Notes under the pieces: generated by a model
What the model saw: only the letters and a program-made list of their open reading frames with translations
Database searches by the model: none
What the model was told of the DNA's origin: nothing
Shown: positions 52,181 to 63,889 of the stretch, piece after piece
How the letters are laid out: every line of letters starts with the position of its first letter
How positions within the stretch are numbered: the stretch's first letter is position 1
Origin: Anaeromyces robustus
Lineage: Eukaryota; Neocallimastigomycota; Neocallimastigomycetes; Neocallimastigales; Neocallimastigaceae
Assembly: GCA_002104895.1 (NCBI GenBank)
Contig: MCFG01000029.1
Span: 1 to 64,000 of the forward strand
DNA: 64,000 nucleotides
Direction of reading: 5' to 3'
Position numbers and translations under genes: made by a program

Positions 52181-52930
52181 TTATTTTGAACATTATTATA
52201 CAAGTTATGCTTATTTAAATAAATTATGTGAAAATGGAAAAATAAATTTAATAAAATATTTTATTGAAAATAGAATGAATATAAATAAAAGAAACAGAAA
52301 TGGTGAAACAGCAATATTTTATGCATGTAAAAGTAAAAATGAAAATTTAGTCAAATATTTAATTGAACATGGAGCAGATATAAGTAAAGAAAATGAAGAA
52401 GGTGAAACACCATTATTCTTGGAATGTGACAATGGAAATGAAAATTTAGTCAAATATTTAATTGACCTTGGCATGGATATAAATAAAAAAAATATATTTT
52501 GGAGAACACCATTATTTGAAGCATGTTCAAGTGGAAATGAAAATTTAGTACAATATTTAATTAAACATGGAGCAGATATAAATAAAGAAAATATCCTTGG
52601 TCAAACACCATTATTTGAAGCATGTTCAAGTGGAAATGAAAATTTAGTAAAATATTTAATTGATCTTGGCATGAATATAAATAAAGAAAATGAAAAAGGT
52701 GAAACACCATTATTTTGGGCATGTGGAAGTGGAAATAAAAAATTAGTAAAATATTTAATTGAACATGGAGCAGATATAAATAAAAAAAAAAAGAAAAGGT
52801 AAAACAATATAAATAAAAAAAAAAAAGAAAAGGTAAAACAATATAAATAAAAAAAAAGAAGAAAAGGTAAAACACCATTATTTGAAGCATGTAAAAGAGG
52901 GAATGAAAATTTAGTAAAATATTTATTTGT
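52181..52930 (+). pseudogene. Partial ankyrin-gene duplicate
   Basis: Starts abruptly with GAACATTATTATACAAGTTATGC, the equivalent of base 49590 of the ankyrin gene, and follows it with few changes (TSYAYLNKLCENGKINL... then six to seven repeats). There is no start region: the ORF upstream is poly-Phe junk. After LIEHGADINK it breaks into three copies of a ~38-bp A-rich unit (52785-52870) with stops, then one more repeat in another frame (TPLFEACKRGNENLVKY) to about 52925. A truncated, noncoding duplicate. Confidence 0.8.
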
Positions 52931-53315
52931 TAGTTTGTTTGTTTGGTTTAATTATTTTTTATTCTATCTAAAAGGAAAAAGAAATTTTTTCCTATAAATT
53001 TATATATATATTTACATATTTTTTATTAATAATAATTTTCTTTTTATTCATTTTTATTCATTTTTGTAATTTTTATTTACTTATTTACATATTTTTTATT
53101 AATAATTTTCTCTTTTTTTTATATTCATTTTTGTAATTGTTTATTTTCTTATTTACATATTTTTTATTAATAATAATTTTCTATTTTTTTTATTCATTTT
53201 TGTAGTTCTTATTTACTTATTTATTTATTTTTTATTTTTATTTTTATTTTTTATTTATTTTTTTTTTTTTTCATTCTTTCATTCATTCATTAATTTAGAT
53301 TTAATTTAATTTAAT
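52931..53315. repeat. AT-rich ~70-bp tandem repeats
   Basis: Three to four copies of a 69-72 bp unit containing TTTACATATTTTTTATTAAT (starts 53011, 53083, 53152) plus a partial copy, to about 53225. No gene. This is the 3' flank of the phosphatase. Confidence 0.75.
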
Positions 53316-54407
53316 TTAATTTAAATATCTAGCCCAAATTTCTTTTTTATCCTTTAAAATTTCTAAATATCCATAATTACCACCACCTACAATACAATGA
53401 GTTATACCAATATCAATTATTATAAATTTATTATGACATTTTGTTCTAATTTTCCCATAGGATTGAGGAGTATGACCTACGATCATTCTTTTAGTATTAG
53501 TTATTTCTAATGTTTTTTCAATTATTGAACAAACTTCTTTTTCTGGTTTATTTGCAAAATCTTTTATCCATAATGGTCCATCCATATATTCTTCATTAAA
53601 AATGGGTTCTGTATAAATAGGATGAGTTATATTTTTTAAAAATAATTGATATAATTCTTCTGTGGAAGGTGTATCTAATAAAATTTCTCGAACATATTCA
53701 TTAAGTTTATCAATACCTTTATTAGCATATTCAGGTGTTAAACCAGCATGAACAAAAAGAGAATCATCAATAATCATGGTTACATTGGCTTCTTGTCTTA
53801 CAAATTGACCAATAATTCCATGAGGACTATAGGCTTCTTCAAGTGCTTCTAATCCACCAAAAGCTTCATAATCTTCTGTTGAAGTAAGATGATGATTACC
53901 TTGAATTCCTAATATTTCATGATTACCAATTAATATATAAACAATACCACCTTTTTCTTTAGCTTGTTCTCTTAAATTTATTAAAGTTTCATAAACTTTA
54001 AGTGTATTACTACCACGTTCAACTAAATCTCCCTTTATATATATTAAAAAATAAATATGAATAAGCATATAATAATGATAAGGTTATTATTATTATTATT
54101 ACTACTATTACTATAATTTATTACTATAATTTATTATTATTATTACTATAATTTATTATTATTATATTTATTATTATTTAATCAATTAATTTTATTAATT
54201 ATTTACCACTTGAACTAAAATAGTATCTTTACCAATCCAGTTATTATTTGCATCAATAAGTTTAGCATGTTGTAAAATTTTAATTAATTGTTCATAATCA
54301 CCATGAATATCACCTAAAGCAATAATACGATTTAATTCATTATTATTTGTATTGTTTTTATTATTATCCATATTATTCATATTATTTATATTATCTTTAT
54401 CTTTTTG

Positions 54408-54443
<36 letters not shown>

Positions 54444-55463
54444 TATACGACATTTAAAAATTTTTTTAAAAGCTCTTCGTACTTTTTGACTTAAACTTTC
54501 TTTACTAATTAAAGTATCATCTAAATGAATAATAGATTTAATTAAATCCCCAGTCATAAAATCATTACATTTTTTAGTATTTACTTCTGCTGTAGTATAC
54601 ATTTTTTCTAGATTTTTTCTTTTAGGTAAATAACCTTCCAATACTAATTCTTCTTCAACATAATTTGATTTATAGACATAAAGATATCCAACTAATTTTA
54701 AATTTTTTAATTCCTCAAAAATTTCCATAATAATATAAGAGTCAGAATCATTACGAAAAGAATTTATATAATCTTCATTACTTTTAAAATTATTTAATAT
54801 GACATAAAAATCGCTATTATTTTCTGTACTATTATTTTTTAAAATAATTTCGGAGTTAGGATAGGGTGATATTATATTATTATATTTTGTATTTAATGGA
54901 ATAAATTCTTTATCTAAGACTACAGCTACAATTTCATTTGAAGTAGTTATTCTATATTTAGTAAGATCATCAACAAAAGCTTCAAATTTTACAGGTTTTT
55001 CAAAATCTAAATATTTATTTATAAACCATATATATATATACAACAATTATTATATATTATATATATATATGTTTTAAAAATTTTACTATTAAAATTACTT
55101 TTTTTATTTAATATAATATAATTCAATATAATAAATATAATAAACTAAAATATAAAGTATAAAAAAAAAATAAACTTCTAAAATTTAATTTTATAAATAA
55201 GTAAACGAATTAATCATATTTTAGAAATAATAATAATAAAAAAATAAAAAATTACCAATAATTTTTGAAATACCACTAACAGCTTTAAATAATTTATTTT
55301 CTAAAAATGTACAAACATTTTTATTTTCTTCTGAACAATTAAAATTATATATTAAATCATCAGTAATATAATTATAATCTATATTTTTTGATAATACAAT
55401 TCCCAATTCTAAAATGGCACACAATAAAATTTTTTGAAATTTCATTTTGAATTTTAATTTCAT
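53316..55463 (-). CDS. Secreted Shewanella-like metallophosphatase, three exons, 574 aa
   Basis: Minus-strand exons 55463-55256, 55006-54207, 54032-53316; phases agree. A hydrophobic N-terminus (KILLCAILELGIVL) suggests a signal peptide. The calcineurin-like phosphoesterase core is in exons 2-3: GDIHGD (301-306), GDLVERG (337-343, formed across the intron), GNHE (372-375), HAG, and GHTPQ near the C-terminus, together the dimetal-binding signature of the PPP-like superfamily. The spacing and the insert between GNHE and HAG (GIQGNHHLTSTEDYEAFGG) match Shewanella-like phosphatases (SLP), known in bacteria, plants, fungi and protists. Residues ~70-290 are an N-terminal extension without a recognised domain, ending in a poly-Asn stretch. 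Substrate not assigned; secretory-pathway location inferred. Confidence 0.85.
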
Positions 55464-56399
55464 TTCTTTTTAATTTAATTTTAATTCTATTATTATTAAT
55501 TATTATTATTAATTATTATTATTTATTATTTATTATTATTATATATTTATCTATAAATAATAAATATGAATTGATTTCTTTTATTCTTATTTTTTTTTTT
55601 ATTTTTTTTATTTTTTTATTTTTTTTATTTTTTTATTTTATTATTTTAATTTTTTTTATGACATTTTTTTTAAAACGATAAAAAAAAAAACAAAAGAAAA
55701 AAAAATAAAAAAAAAAAAATTAAAATCTAACTTTTTTATTAATTAAAAATTTTTATTGATGTCAATTCATAAATAAAAAAAAAAAAAAAAAAAAAAAAAA
55801 AACAAAAACAAAAATTAAAAAATTAAAAAAAAATATTAAAATTAAAACAATATATTACAATATATTATAATATATGATAAAAATAAAATATTTTAAATTT
55901 TAAATGGAAGGAGACAAAAAAAGAAAAAAAAGAAAAAAGAAAAAAAAAAACTTTTTTTAATACGGAAAATGACTCTTCATTTTTTTTTAATTTATTATAT
56001 CATATTATATAATAATTAATTATTTAAATAAATAAATAAATAATTAGATAATAAATAAAAATGTATTATATTATATATATAATATATATAACTAATATAT
56101 ATACAATATAAATATAATATATATAAAATGGTTTTTTTTCAATTTTTCATTTGTGTAACATAAAATTTTAAACTTTTTTTTTTCTTTTTTCTAATTAAGA
56201 AAAAAAAATTTTTTATAACTCGTACATAAACTATAAAAAAAAAATTATTTTAAGTAAATTTATACATAAATCATAAATCATAATCTTTAGTTTTAAAATA
56301 TATTAAATAAAATATTTTAATGATTTTATGATTTACAATTACTTTTATTTCCTATTATCGACATTATTTTTAATAATCTATATAAAAAGATGATTAATA
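55464..56399. other. AT-rich spacer
   Basis: No gene seen. Poly-A/T tracts, TTTTTTATTT repeats and AT dinucleotides. Includes the phosphatase promoter near 55464-55560. Confidence 0.6.
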
Positions 56400-57250
56400 A
56401 ATTAATTGGATTCAAAAGATACATTACTTAATTGTTTTCTATCTTTAATATAATGATTAATTTCTTTTTTATATTTATTATTAACTTTTTTTTTTAATTA
56501 ATTCATTTAATTTATCAATACTATTTGAGCTATTACTTTTTTTAAGAGTTTCATTTGGACAAAAAATACCTGTTGTACTTATAATTAAATTATTAGTACT
56601 ATATTAACTATATTTTTTTTAAAAAAAATCGGTAAATGTATTATTATTAAATGTTTCAATATTTAATAATACATTTTCATTTCCACTAGATGGTACTTTA
56701 TATTCAAATAGAATTCTTTTTTAGTTCAAGTGATAATTATTACTATTATTATTTAACTTGACCAGTTGATAATTATTTGATACATTTAATATATATTTAC
56801 TTAATAATGTAATCAAGAGTTTCAACTTTTGAATTAAAAGTTTTATTAATTATTTTATTGAATATATATCTAAATTATATTTTTTTTTTTAGTAAATACA
56901 TATCCTTTACTAAATTTTTCTTTTTTAAATCTTTTTTTTATCTAAACTATTAATGACATTATATATTCATGTGTATTAACATCAGGTATTTTCATTAATA
57001 TTGAAAATTTCTTTATTTGATTCAAGAATAATCAACTAATCCTTTAATATATATATCTGCTACTTTTATTTATCCATTAATTCATCATCAATATAAATGT
57101 AAAATGTATCAATTTTTTCAACTTAATAATAAATATATCTTCTTTATAATGATATATTTTATAGTTAATACATTATAATTATTTAATACTTCAATTTTTC
57201 TTGAATAACACTAAAATTAAAAAAATTTCCCATATCCATTTAATAACATT
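56400..57250 (-). pseudogene. Unrecognised decayed ORF
   Basis: On the minus strand, broken frames read VPSSGNENVLLNIETFNNN, then TTGIFCPNETLKKSNSS and DKLNELIKKK, then INHYIKDRKQLSNVSFE towards 56410. Codon choice and Asn/Lys content look like genes in this window, but stops and frame changes interrupt it repeatedly. I do not recognise a family. Confidence 0.3.
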
Positions 57251-57560
57251 TAAAGAATTTTTAATATATGATCAAAAATTCATTTCAATTTCCTATTTAC
57301 TATAGATATACTTTTATGTTGGTATATTTTAATTAGATTTCTAAATTATATTTACCATATAATTCACAACAAAATTTTTAATTATTTTATGCTTTATAAT
57401 CAACTCTCTCTCTTTTTTTTTTTGAAAAAAATTAATTTATAAAAAACGTAAAAAATTAAATCAATTTAAAATATATATATAACTTTTTAATAATTATATT
57501 ATATCAATATATATATATATGAAATATTTATTAATTTCATTAAGAAAAATATATATATAT

Positions 57561-57722
57561 ATACATATGGAGAAACAAATATATTTATATACTCTTTTGT
57601 AATTTATTAAAAATAATTTTTTTTTTGATGTTATTAAATTAAAAATATATAAATATATTTGTTTCTCCATATGTATAAACATCAAAAAAAAAAAAATTAT
57701 TTTTAATAAATTACAAAAGAGT
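57561..57722. repeat. Interleaved inverted repeats (A-B-A'-B')
   Basis: A (57561-57590) is the exact reverse complement of A' (57647-57676), 30 bp, with core CATATGGAGAAACAAATATA. B (57591-57632) is the reverse complement of B' (57678-57722), about 42 bp, differing only in T-run length (10 against 13). The order A-B-A'-B' cannot form two nested hairpins; as RNA it would make an H-type pseudoknot. No gene overlaps it. Confidence 0.9.
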
Positions 57723-58215
57723 ATAAATTTTTTGCTTTAAACAAGTTAAATATATATAGATAAATAGAATTAAGGAACTATTGTTTTTAATTTTATAATA
57801 TTAAATATTATATTTATTTATTTATTTTGGTATATAAATATTATATATATAAATATATTATTAATCATATAATAATATAATAATATATATATATTTATTT
57901 ATTTATTTTATATTTTTTTATTTATTCTATTACTTTTTTTATTTATTTAATTTATTTTTTTTTCTTTTGTTAAAGACATATATTCTTTATCTTTAGTATA
58001 AATGAATAAATAAGATATAATTAATAATAAATATTTATTATTTCTATTTTTTTTTAATAACTATTAATTTATATTTATTATTAATAATTATTATTGAATT
58101 TTTAGTGTTCAAATATCATTATTGATATTTGTTAGGATGTTGGGTATTAAATATTAATTAATTTTTTTTTTGTTTCTAACAATAATAAAGTTATTAATTA
58201 TTATATTATCTTCAT

Positions 58216-58251
<36 letters not shown>

Positions 58252-58255
58252 ATTT
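57723..58255. other. AT-rich spacer
   Basis: No gene seen. AT repeats, and an inverted-repeat word around 58108-58130 (TCAAATATCATTATTGATATTTG), a 9-10 bp hairpin. Confidence 0.55.
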
Positions 58256-58492
58256 TTATTTTGCAACATTTTTGATTTTATTTGAAATAAACCCTACTTT
58301 TTTAATAGATCTTGCTGGATCACGACGATCAAGTTCAACTATATTTTCATTTCCACTCCATGTATAAACTGTATTACCATAATTATCATTTGTTATTTGA
58401 GGTTTAATTTCAAAATTTGATATTGGAGTACCTGTAGTTAAAATTCCTAATCCAAGAATGGATAAAATTAAAAAAGTATTAATAATTTTCAT
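58256..58492 (-). CDS. Small secreted protein, 78 aa
   Basis: Single-exon ORF with a clear signal peptide (MKIINTFLILSILGLGILTTG), then a polar region and a dibasic site in VELDRRDPARSIKKVGF that a Kex2-like protease could cut. Short C-terminal tail NKIKNVAK. No cysteines, no known domain. Codon use fits neighbouring genes. Could be a processed peptide, a wall protein, or the first exon of a longer gene, although the stop is in frame and no splice site is needed. Function unknown. Confidence 0.6.
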   Translation of the reverse strand: MKIINTFLILSILGLGILTTGTPISNFEIKPQITNDNYGNTVYTWSGNENIVELDRRDPARSIKKVGFISNKIKNVAK

Positions 58493-59611
58493 TTTTTAAT
58501 TTATTTAACTAGAGGGTATATATAGTAATAATGTATATATATATATAAGTTGTTTTTATTTTTTTTTAAAAAAAAAAGAAAAAAAAATTTTTATATTTAT
58601 ATATATATACATAAATATAAAATTATAATTATTGCTATATATTTTAAAATATTATAAATATTATAAATATTATAAAATTTATTAAATAATAAGAATAATT
58701 AACATTAAATAACATAATTACGTAATCATTTTTTATTATATTATATTATATATATATTTTTTGTTTTTTAATAATTATTATATCAAATAAATATAAATTT
58801 ATATTATTTTTGTTAATATTATTTAAAATATAATAATTAACTTAATAATAATAATAATAAAAAGAAAAGTCTTTAAAATATAAAAAAGAATCTATTTTTA
58901 ATAATTTCTTTTTTTCTTTTTCTTTAATAAAAAAAATGATTTTAAAATTTATTGGATAATCAATTCATTTTTAATATTTAATTTAAAAAATTTAGTTATT
59001 ATAAAATAAAAATTATAAAATATAATTTTAACAATAATTATAATTATAATTATAATTATATAATTAATAATAAATATTTTTATATAATCTTTATAATTAC
59101 TATAAGTATTATATATAGTCTATATAAAATATATATATTATTTTTAAAGTTGTGATGATTTATATAAAATAAATAACATTTTTATAATTATTATAATTCA
59201 TCAAAGTTTTGGGTCTTTTAATTTATAGTTTTTTTTTTTTTTAAAAAATAAAAAGATTTGAAAAAAATTCTTTATTATAAAAAAAAAGTATTTTTAAAGA
59301 CTTAAAATACTTTGAATTCTAAAATTATTTAAAATAAAGAAAAATAATAATTATATATCATTATTATTTACAAAATAACTTTTATTTTTTTTTTATTATA
59401 AATATATAATAAAACATATTTTTTTTTTTTATAAAATAAATATTTTAATAATTTTTATTAATTTATGATATATGATACATAAATTCATGTATACAATAAT
59501 ATGTATTTTGTACAATTTGTACAATTTGTATACATTTGTAATAAGAATAATAAATGATTACAAAATGCATATTATATTATTGTATCGTATTATTTATTAT
59601 AAATATAAAAT

Positions 59612-59655
<44 letters not shown>

Positions 59656-59731
59656 TTTTTTATATATTTTTTTTTTTATTATAATAAATTCTTTTAAATA
59701 TCAAATAATTAAATAAAAAATTTCATCAATT
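58493..59731. other. AT-rich spacer
   Basis: No gene seen. TACAATTTG tandem words near 59510-59530 and (ATTT)n at 59612-59656. Ends at the target site of the short retroelement. Confidence 0.6.
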
Positions 59732-59743
59732 AATTAATATTTT

Positions 59744-60180
59744 CATATGGTCTTGTCGACCAGTTTCTATCCTGGTTGTTAAGGCGTTTCCTTAGCATAC
59801 ATAAGGCTTCTGGATCGACACCGCATCTACCCCAAGCACAAGTGGTTTTCTCCTTCACGGGTTTTACACTGTGGCAAGGTAGTGCACAGGTATAGTATTC
59901 GAGGCGTAGCTACTCACGCCTCATTAAATAATATAAGTATATGAGTAGATCTTTAAGTCTAATAATGTGGGGTGCGGCTCTAAATTATTGGGCGGTTTCC
60001 TTGGTGACTACTATTCATATGTGGGGCTTGTAGACTGGACCCGTTATTAAGTTAGCGTTAGGGTTTAAGTACAAATGTAAAATATATGAATATACCAAGG
60101 GCGTCGACGCCGAAAAGGTAAGGCAGGGAATTTAATTCCGATACATTCATGTGAAAATCACATGATAAGTCTATAAAAAA
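59744..60180 (+). mobile_element. Short structured retroelement (SINE-like or internally deleted LINE)
   Basis: 437 bp of clearly G+C-richer sequence with sharp borders, ending in a short poly-A and flanked by AATTAATATTTT (59732-59743 and 60181-60192), a likely TSD. The 3' part encodes TKGVDAEKVRQGI, aligning with the C-terminal end of the LINE ORFs in the window, then a stop. The 5' part has no ORF and forms many stems, e.g. GAGGCGT/ACGCCTC around 59910-59932 and ACCAG/CTGGT near 59760. It therefore looks like a non-autonomous element: structured 5' leader joined to a LINE 3' end that could recruit LINE reverse transcriptase. Confidence 0.65.
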
Positions 60181-60241
60181 AATTAATATTTTATTAATAT
60201 ATTTATTTATAACTGTTTTATTTAATATATTAATATATTAG

Positions 60242-61107
60242 TTGACCGTTTATTGGGCAGTACTTGAATAATGTAACATTTTTTATTAAATAAAATTTAA
60301 AAATAAAAAATTTATTAATATAATATTAATATTAAAATTTTATAATAATTAAATAAATAAATAATAAATAATAATATATATTAATAGATATTAATAGATA
60401 TTATAAGATATTAATAGTAAAAATTATTTTTATATAATATGAAACTATAAAATAAATATTATAAGTAAATATTATTAAATAAATATTATTAAATAAATAT
60501 TAAATATAAGTAAATAAAATAAATAAATAAAATATATTAATATTTATTTTATATCATATCAATTTATTCATATTAATTTATTCATCATCTAATAAAAAGA
60601 AACAAACAATGAATATAAAAGGAATGAAAATAAATGAATAAATAAAAAAAATAAATAAATATATAAATAAAAATGAATAAATAAAATAGATAAATTAGAT
60701 AAATTAAAAATTTCTAAAAATAAAACATTTTTCATTTTTGATGTTTTATTATATTTATTTATTTTATTTATTTATATTTAATAACATTTATTTAAGTTAT
60801 TTATTTAAATTATATTTAATTATTTATTTATTTATGTTTCATGAAACTATTAATATATATTAATATTAATATATGAATAAATAAATATATGAATATATTA
60901 ATATATTATTTATTAATATATATTATTTATTATATTATTTATTATTTATTAATATATTCATATATTATTATTATTACTTTTATTATTTATTAATGAATTT
61001 TTTTTTTTATTTTTATTTTTATTTTTTATTTTTTATTTTATTTAATAATGAATTTTAAATTAAAAAATGTTACATTTATTCAAGTTTACTGCCCAATAAA
61101 CGATCAA
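60242..61107. mobile_element. MITE with ~45-bp terminal inverted repeats
   Basis: Left end 60242-60285 (TTGACCGTTTATTGGGCAGT then CTTGAATAATGTAACATTTTTT) is the reverse complement, with a few mismatches and small indels, of 61061-61107. The 780 bp inside are AT-rich with no ORF. Flanking TSD not certain (AG at both sides at most). Likely a non-autonomous DNA transposon; no transposase in the window. Confidence 0.82.
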
Positions 61108-61674
61108 AGTATCAAATATCAAATATCAACTAATAAATCTTATTTTTTAATATTTAAATTAAAATAAATAAAAAAAATACTTTAATAAATACTAAATAAT
61201 AATAATAAATAATAATAAATATTAATAAATAAAATTAAAATTAATTGTCATTATTGATTATATATATTAAAAAAAAAAAAAACTACAGAAAAGATTGACC
61301 AATATTTAATATAAAAAAATAAAAAATAATATAAAATGAAGATAAAAAGTCGAAAAAAAAAAATAGATAGAAAAAAGAAATAGAAAAAAAATAAAGAAAA
61401 AGAAACATATACTGTTATTAATTAATATAGCTAATTAATTAATTAATATAGTATATGATTAATAATTTTATTATAATTATTTATATTTAAAAAAAGTAGA
61501 ATATTAATATCCATATCACTTTCTATATCAAAATATATCAATATATATCAATATCAATATATCAAAATCAATATATTAATATCAATATATAAAAAAGATA
61601 ATTAATATTTATATATTTAAATTTATAAAATCACAAGAAATATTTATAAATAATAATAATAATAATAATTAAAA
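61108..61674. other. AT-rich spacer, promoter side of LRR gene
   Basis: No gene. Repeats of ATCAAATATCAA (61110-61130), TTAATATAG (61425-61450) and ATATCAATATAT (61525-61590). The final 50 bp before 61675 are A-rich, as before other starts in this window. Confidence 0.6.
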
Positions 61675-63006
61675 ATGATGTTTAAAATATATTCTAATAT
61701 ATTAATTATCATAACATTATTTTATGGATTTATTCCATTTACAGTGGCATCATCAGATTGTGACACTTTATCTTCTTTTTATAGTTATTTAAAAGGAAGT
61801 TTATTAGAAGATTTTTTACTTTATAAAGATTGTTGTAATGTAGTAGGAATTACTTGTAATTCTTCAGGTTATGTTACTAATATTGAAATTAAAAATTTTG
61901 AAAATAGTGATGCTGATTTTAAAACAGCTATTAAAGTAGCTACAGGTTTTACTCACTTAGAATCATTAATATTAACAAATAATAAATCTAAAAATGGTGT
62001 TATCCTTCCAGATGAAATTGGTAATTTTAAAAAAATAAAAATTTTAAATATTTCTTCTAATAAAGCTGAAAAAGATTCTGTTTCAACTATTCCTGAATCC
62101 ATAGGAGATTTAGAAACTTTAGAAGAATTAGATTTATCTAAAAATAATCTTTCAGGTTCTATTCCAAATAATATCGCTAATTTAAAAAATTTAAAACAAT
62201 TAAATTTAAATGGAAATTCTCTTTCTGGAACACTTCCTTATACTATGAAAGATTTAAGTAATCTTCAACGATTAAATTTAAATGGTAATGATGAATTAAA
62301 AGGCTATGCTCCTTTATTAGAACATGGTCATTATTGTAATTATTCAGGAACAAATTTATGTCATTTAAAAAGTGATGATTGTTCTAGTGGTATTAGTGGT
62401 TGTACTATACAGGAAATTCAAATGACTAATAAAGAAAATGGAGCACCGGAAATTTCAACTTATGAAAGTGAAGTATGTGAAAATGGTGATAAAACAAAAA
62501 CTACAGCAGGTGGAGGTATAGCTCTTTTAATTTTCTTTTTAATTATGGGTTATTGTTTTTATAGATGTTGTTGTAGATGTTGTGATTGTGATCGTCCCAC
62601 TTTTTCTTCAAAACAATTTCAAACTGTAAATGTCAATGTTAATAATACTAATAATAATTCTGATAATAATCCTATTCCAGTAATTACTACTACTCCTGTT
62701 ACTACTACTACTACTGCAACTACGGCAACAACCGTTCCACCTGCTGCTTATATACCTCCTGCTGTTACTAATAATACTTATATTTATGGAAGTGTTAATA
62801 ATGGTAGTATTATTAATAATAATGGTGAAACCGCTAATCAAGCTCCACCACCATATACTCCTGATCCTAATGTTTCTGGATTATATGCTCCACCATATAT
62901 GCCAGCTCCAGCTCCAGCTCCAGTTCCAGTTCCAGTTGTTCCAGTACAACCTCCTTATACTGGTTATCCATCAGCTCCAAGTGCACCAAGTGAAGGAAAA
63001 TTCTAA
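61675..63006 (+). CDS. LRR single-pass membrane protein, 443 aa
   Basis: Residues 1-25 form a signal peptide. A Cys-containing cap (CDTLSSFYSYLKG, DCCNVVGITCNSSG) resembles the N-terminal cap of plant-type LRR proteins. LRRs run ~95-215 (LEELDLSKNNLSGSIPNNIANLKNLKQLNL). A Cys-rich segment follows, then one transmembrane helix (~281-299, GIALLIFFLIMGYCFY) and a juxtamembrane RCCCRCCDCD cluster, a likely palmitoylation site. The tail is Asn/Thr-rich then Pro-rich (APAPAPVPVPV, PPPYTPDP), with no kinase domain. It looks like a surface sensor or adhesin whose Pro-rich tail binds SH3/WW-type partners (inference). Intronless, in contrast to the protease gene, whose LRRs are one per exon. Confidence 0.88.
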   Translation: MMFKIYSNILIIITLFYGFIPFTVASSDCDTLSSFYSYLKGSLLEDFLLYKDCCNVVGITCNSSGYVTNIEIKNFENSDADFKTAIKVATGFTHLESLILTNNKSKNGVILPDEIGNFKKIKILNISSNKAEKDSVSTIPESIGDLETLEELDLSKNNLSGSIPNNIANLKNLKQLNLNGNSLSGTLPYTMKDLSNLQRLNLNGNDELKGYAPLLEHGHYCNYSGTNLCHLKSDDCSSGISGCTIQEIQMTNKENGAPEISTYESEVCENGDKTKTTAGGGIALLIFFLIMGYCFYRCCCRCCDCDRPTFSSKQFQTVNVNVNNTNNNSDNNPIPVITTTPVTTTTTATTATTVPPAAYIPPAVTNNTYIYGSVNNGSIINNNGETANQAPPPYTPDPNVSGLYAPPYMPAPAPAPVPVPVVPVQPPYTGYPSAPSAPSEGKF

Positions 63007-63263
63007 TGAATAATAAAATAGAAATAGAACTAAAAATAAAATAAAAATAATAAAAAAATTATATATATAATATAATATAATATAATATATATATCAACAT
63101 CAAAGTTATATATTATTATAATTTTTTTTTATTTTATTTTTAAATATTTAATTATATAAATATAATTAATATTTTATATAATTAGCATCTTATATATAAA
63201 TATATATTCAATAATAATAATAATATTAATAATCAATAATAATAATAACAATAATTAATATTA

Positions 63264-63329
<66 letters not shown>

Positions 63330-63851
63330 TTTTTTTTTTTATATATATTTACAGAAAACTTTTTTACTTTTTAATTTTTGAAAAATAGACAAAATGTTTT
63401 ATTTATTTTTAAATTATTATTTATTTATTCATTCTTTTATTTAGTTTTTCTTTTTAAATTATATAATAAAACTATCAACTTAAAATGAAATTAACATTAA
63501 AAAAAATAATAATAATAATAATTATATTATTATTATTATTATTATTTAATAAATTGTTTGTTAAATTATAATAAATAAATTTTAATAAATTAATATTTAT
63601 ATTTGCATTATAAAATAAACATATTTATATATTTATATTTTATATATATTTTGTATATTTTATATATTTATATTTTATATTTTAAATATTTTATATATAA
63701 AAGTTATAATAGATGAAATAATAGAAACTTTTATTATATTATATTGTTTTATTTTAAATTATTATAAATAATAATAGTAAAAAAAAGAAATTAATATATA
63801 TTTGATATATATTTATTAACGACAAATATTTACTTCCAAAATTTGTAGTCC

Positions 63852-63889
<38 letters not shown>

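Noticed and set aside
59744-60180. tRNA, 5S or other Pol III gene in the G+C-rich block
   Set aside because: Words resembling A and B boxes can be found (TGGCAAGGTAGTGC, TATTCGAGGC), but no cloverleaf or 5S fold forms, and the 3' end is LINE-like with poly-A.
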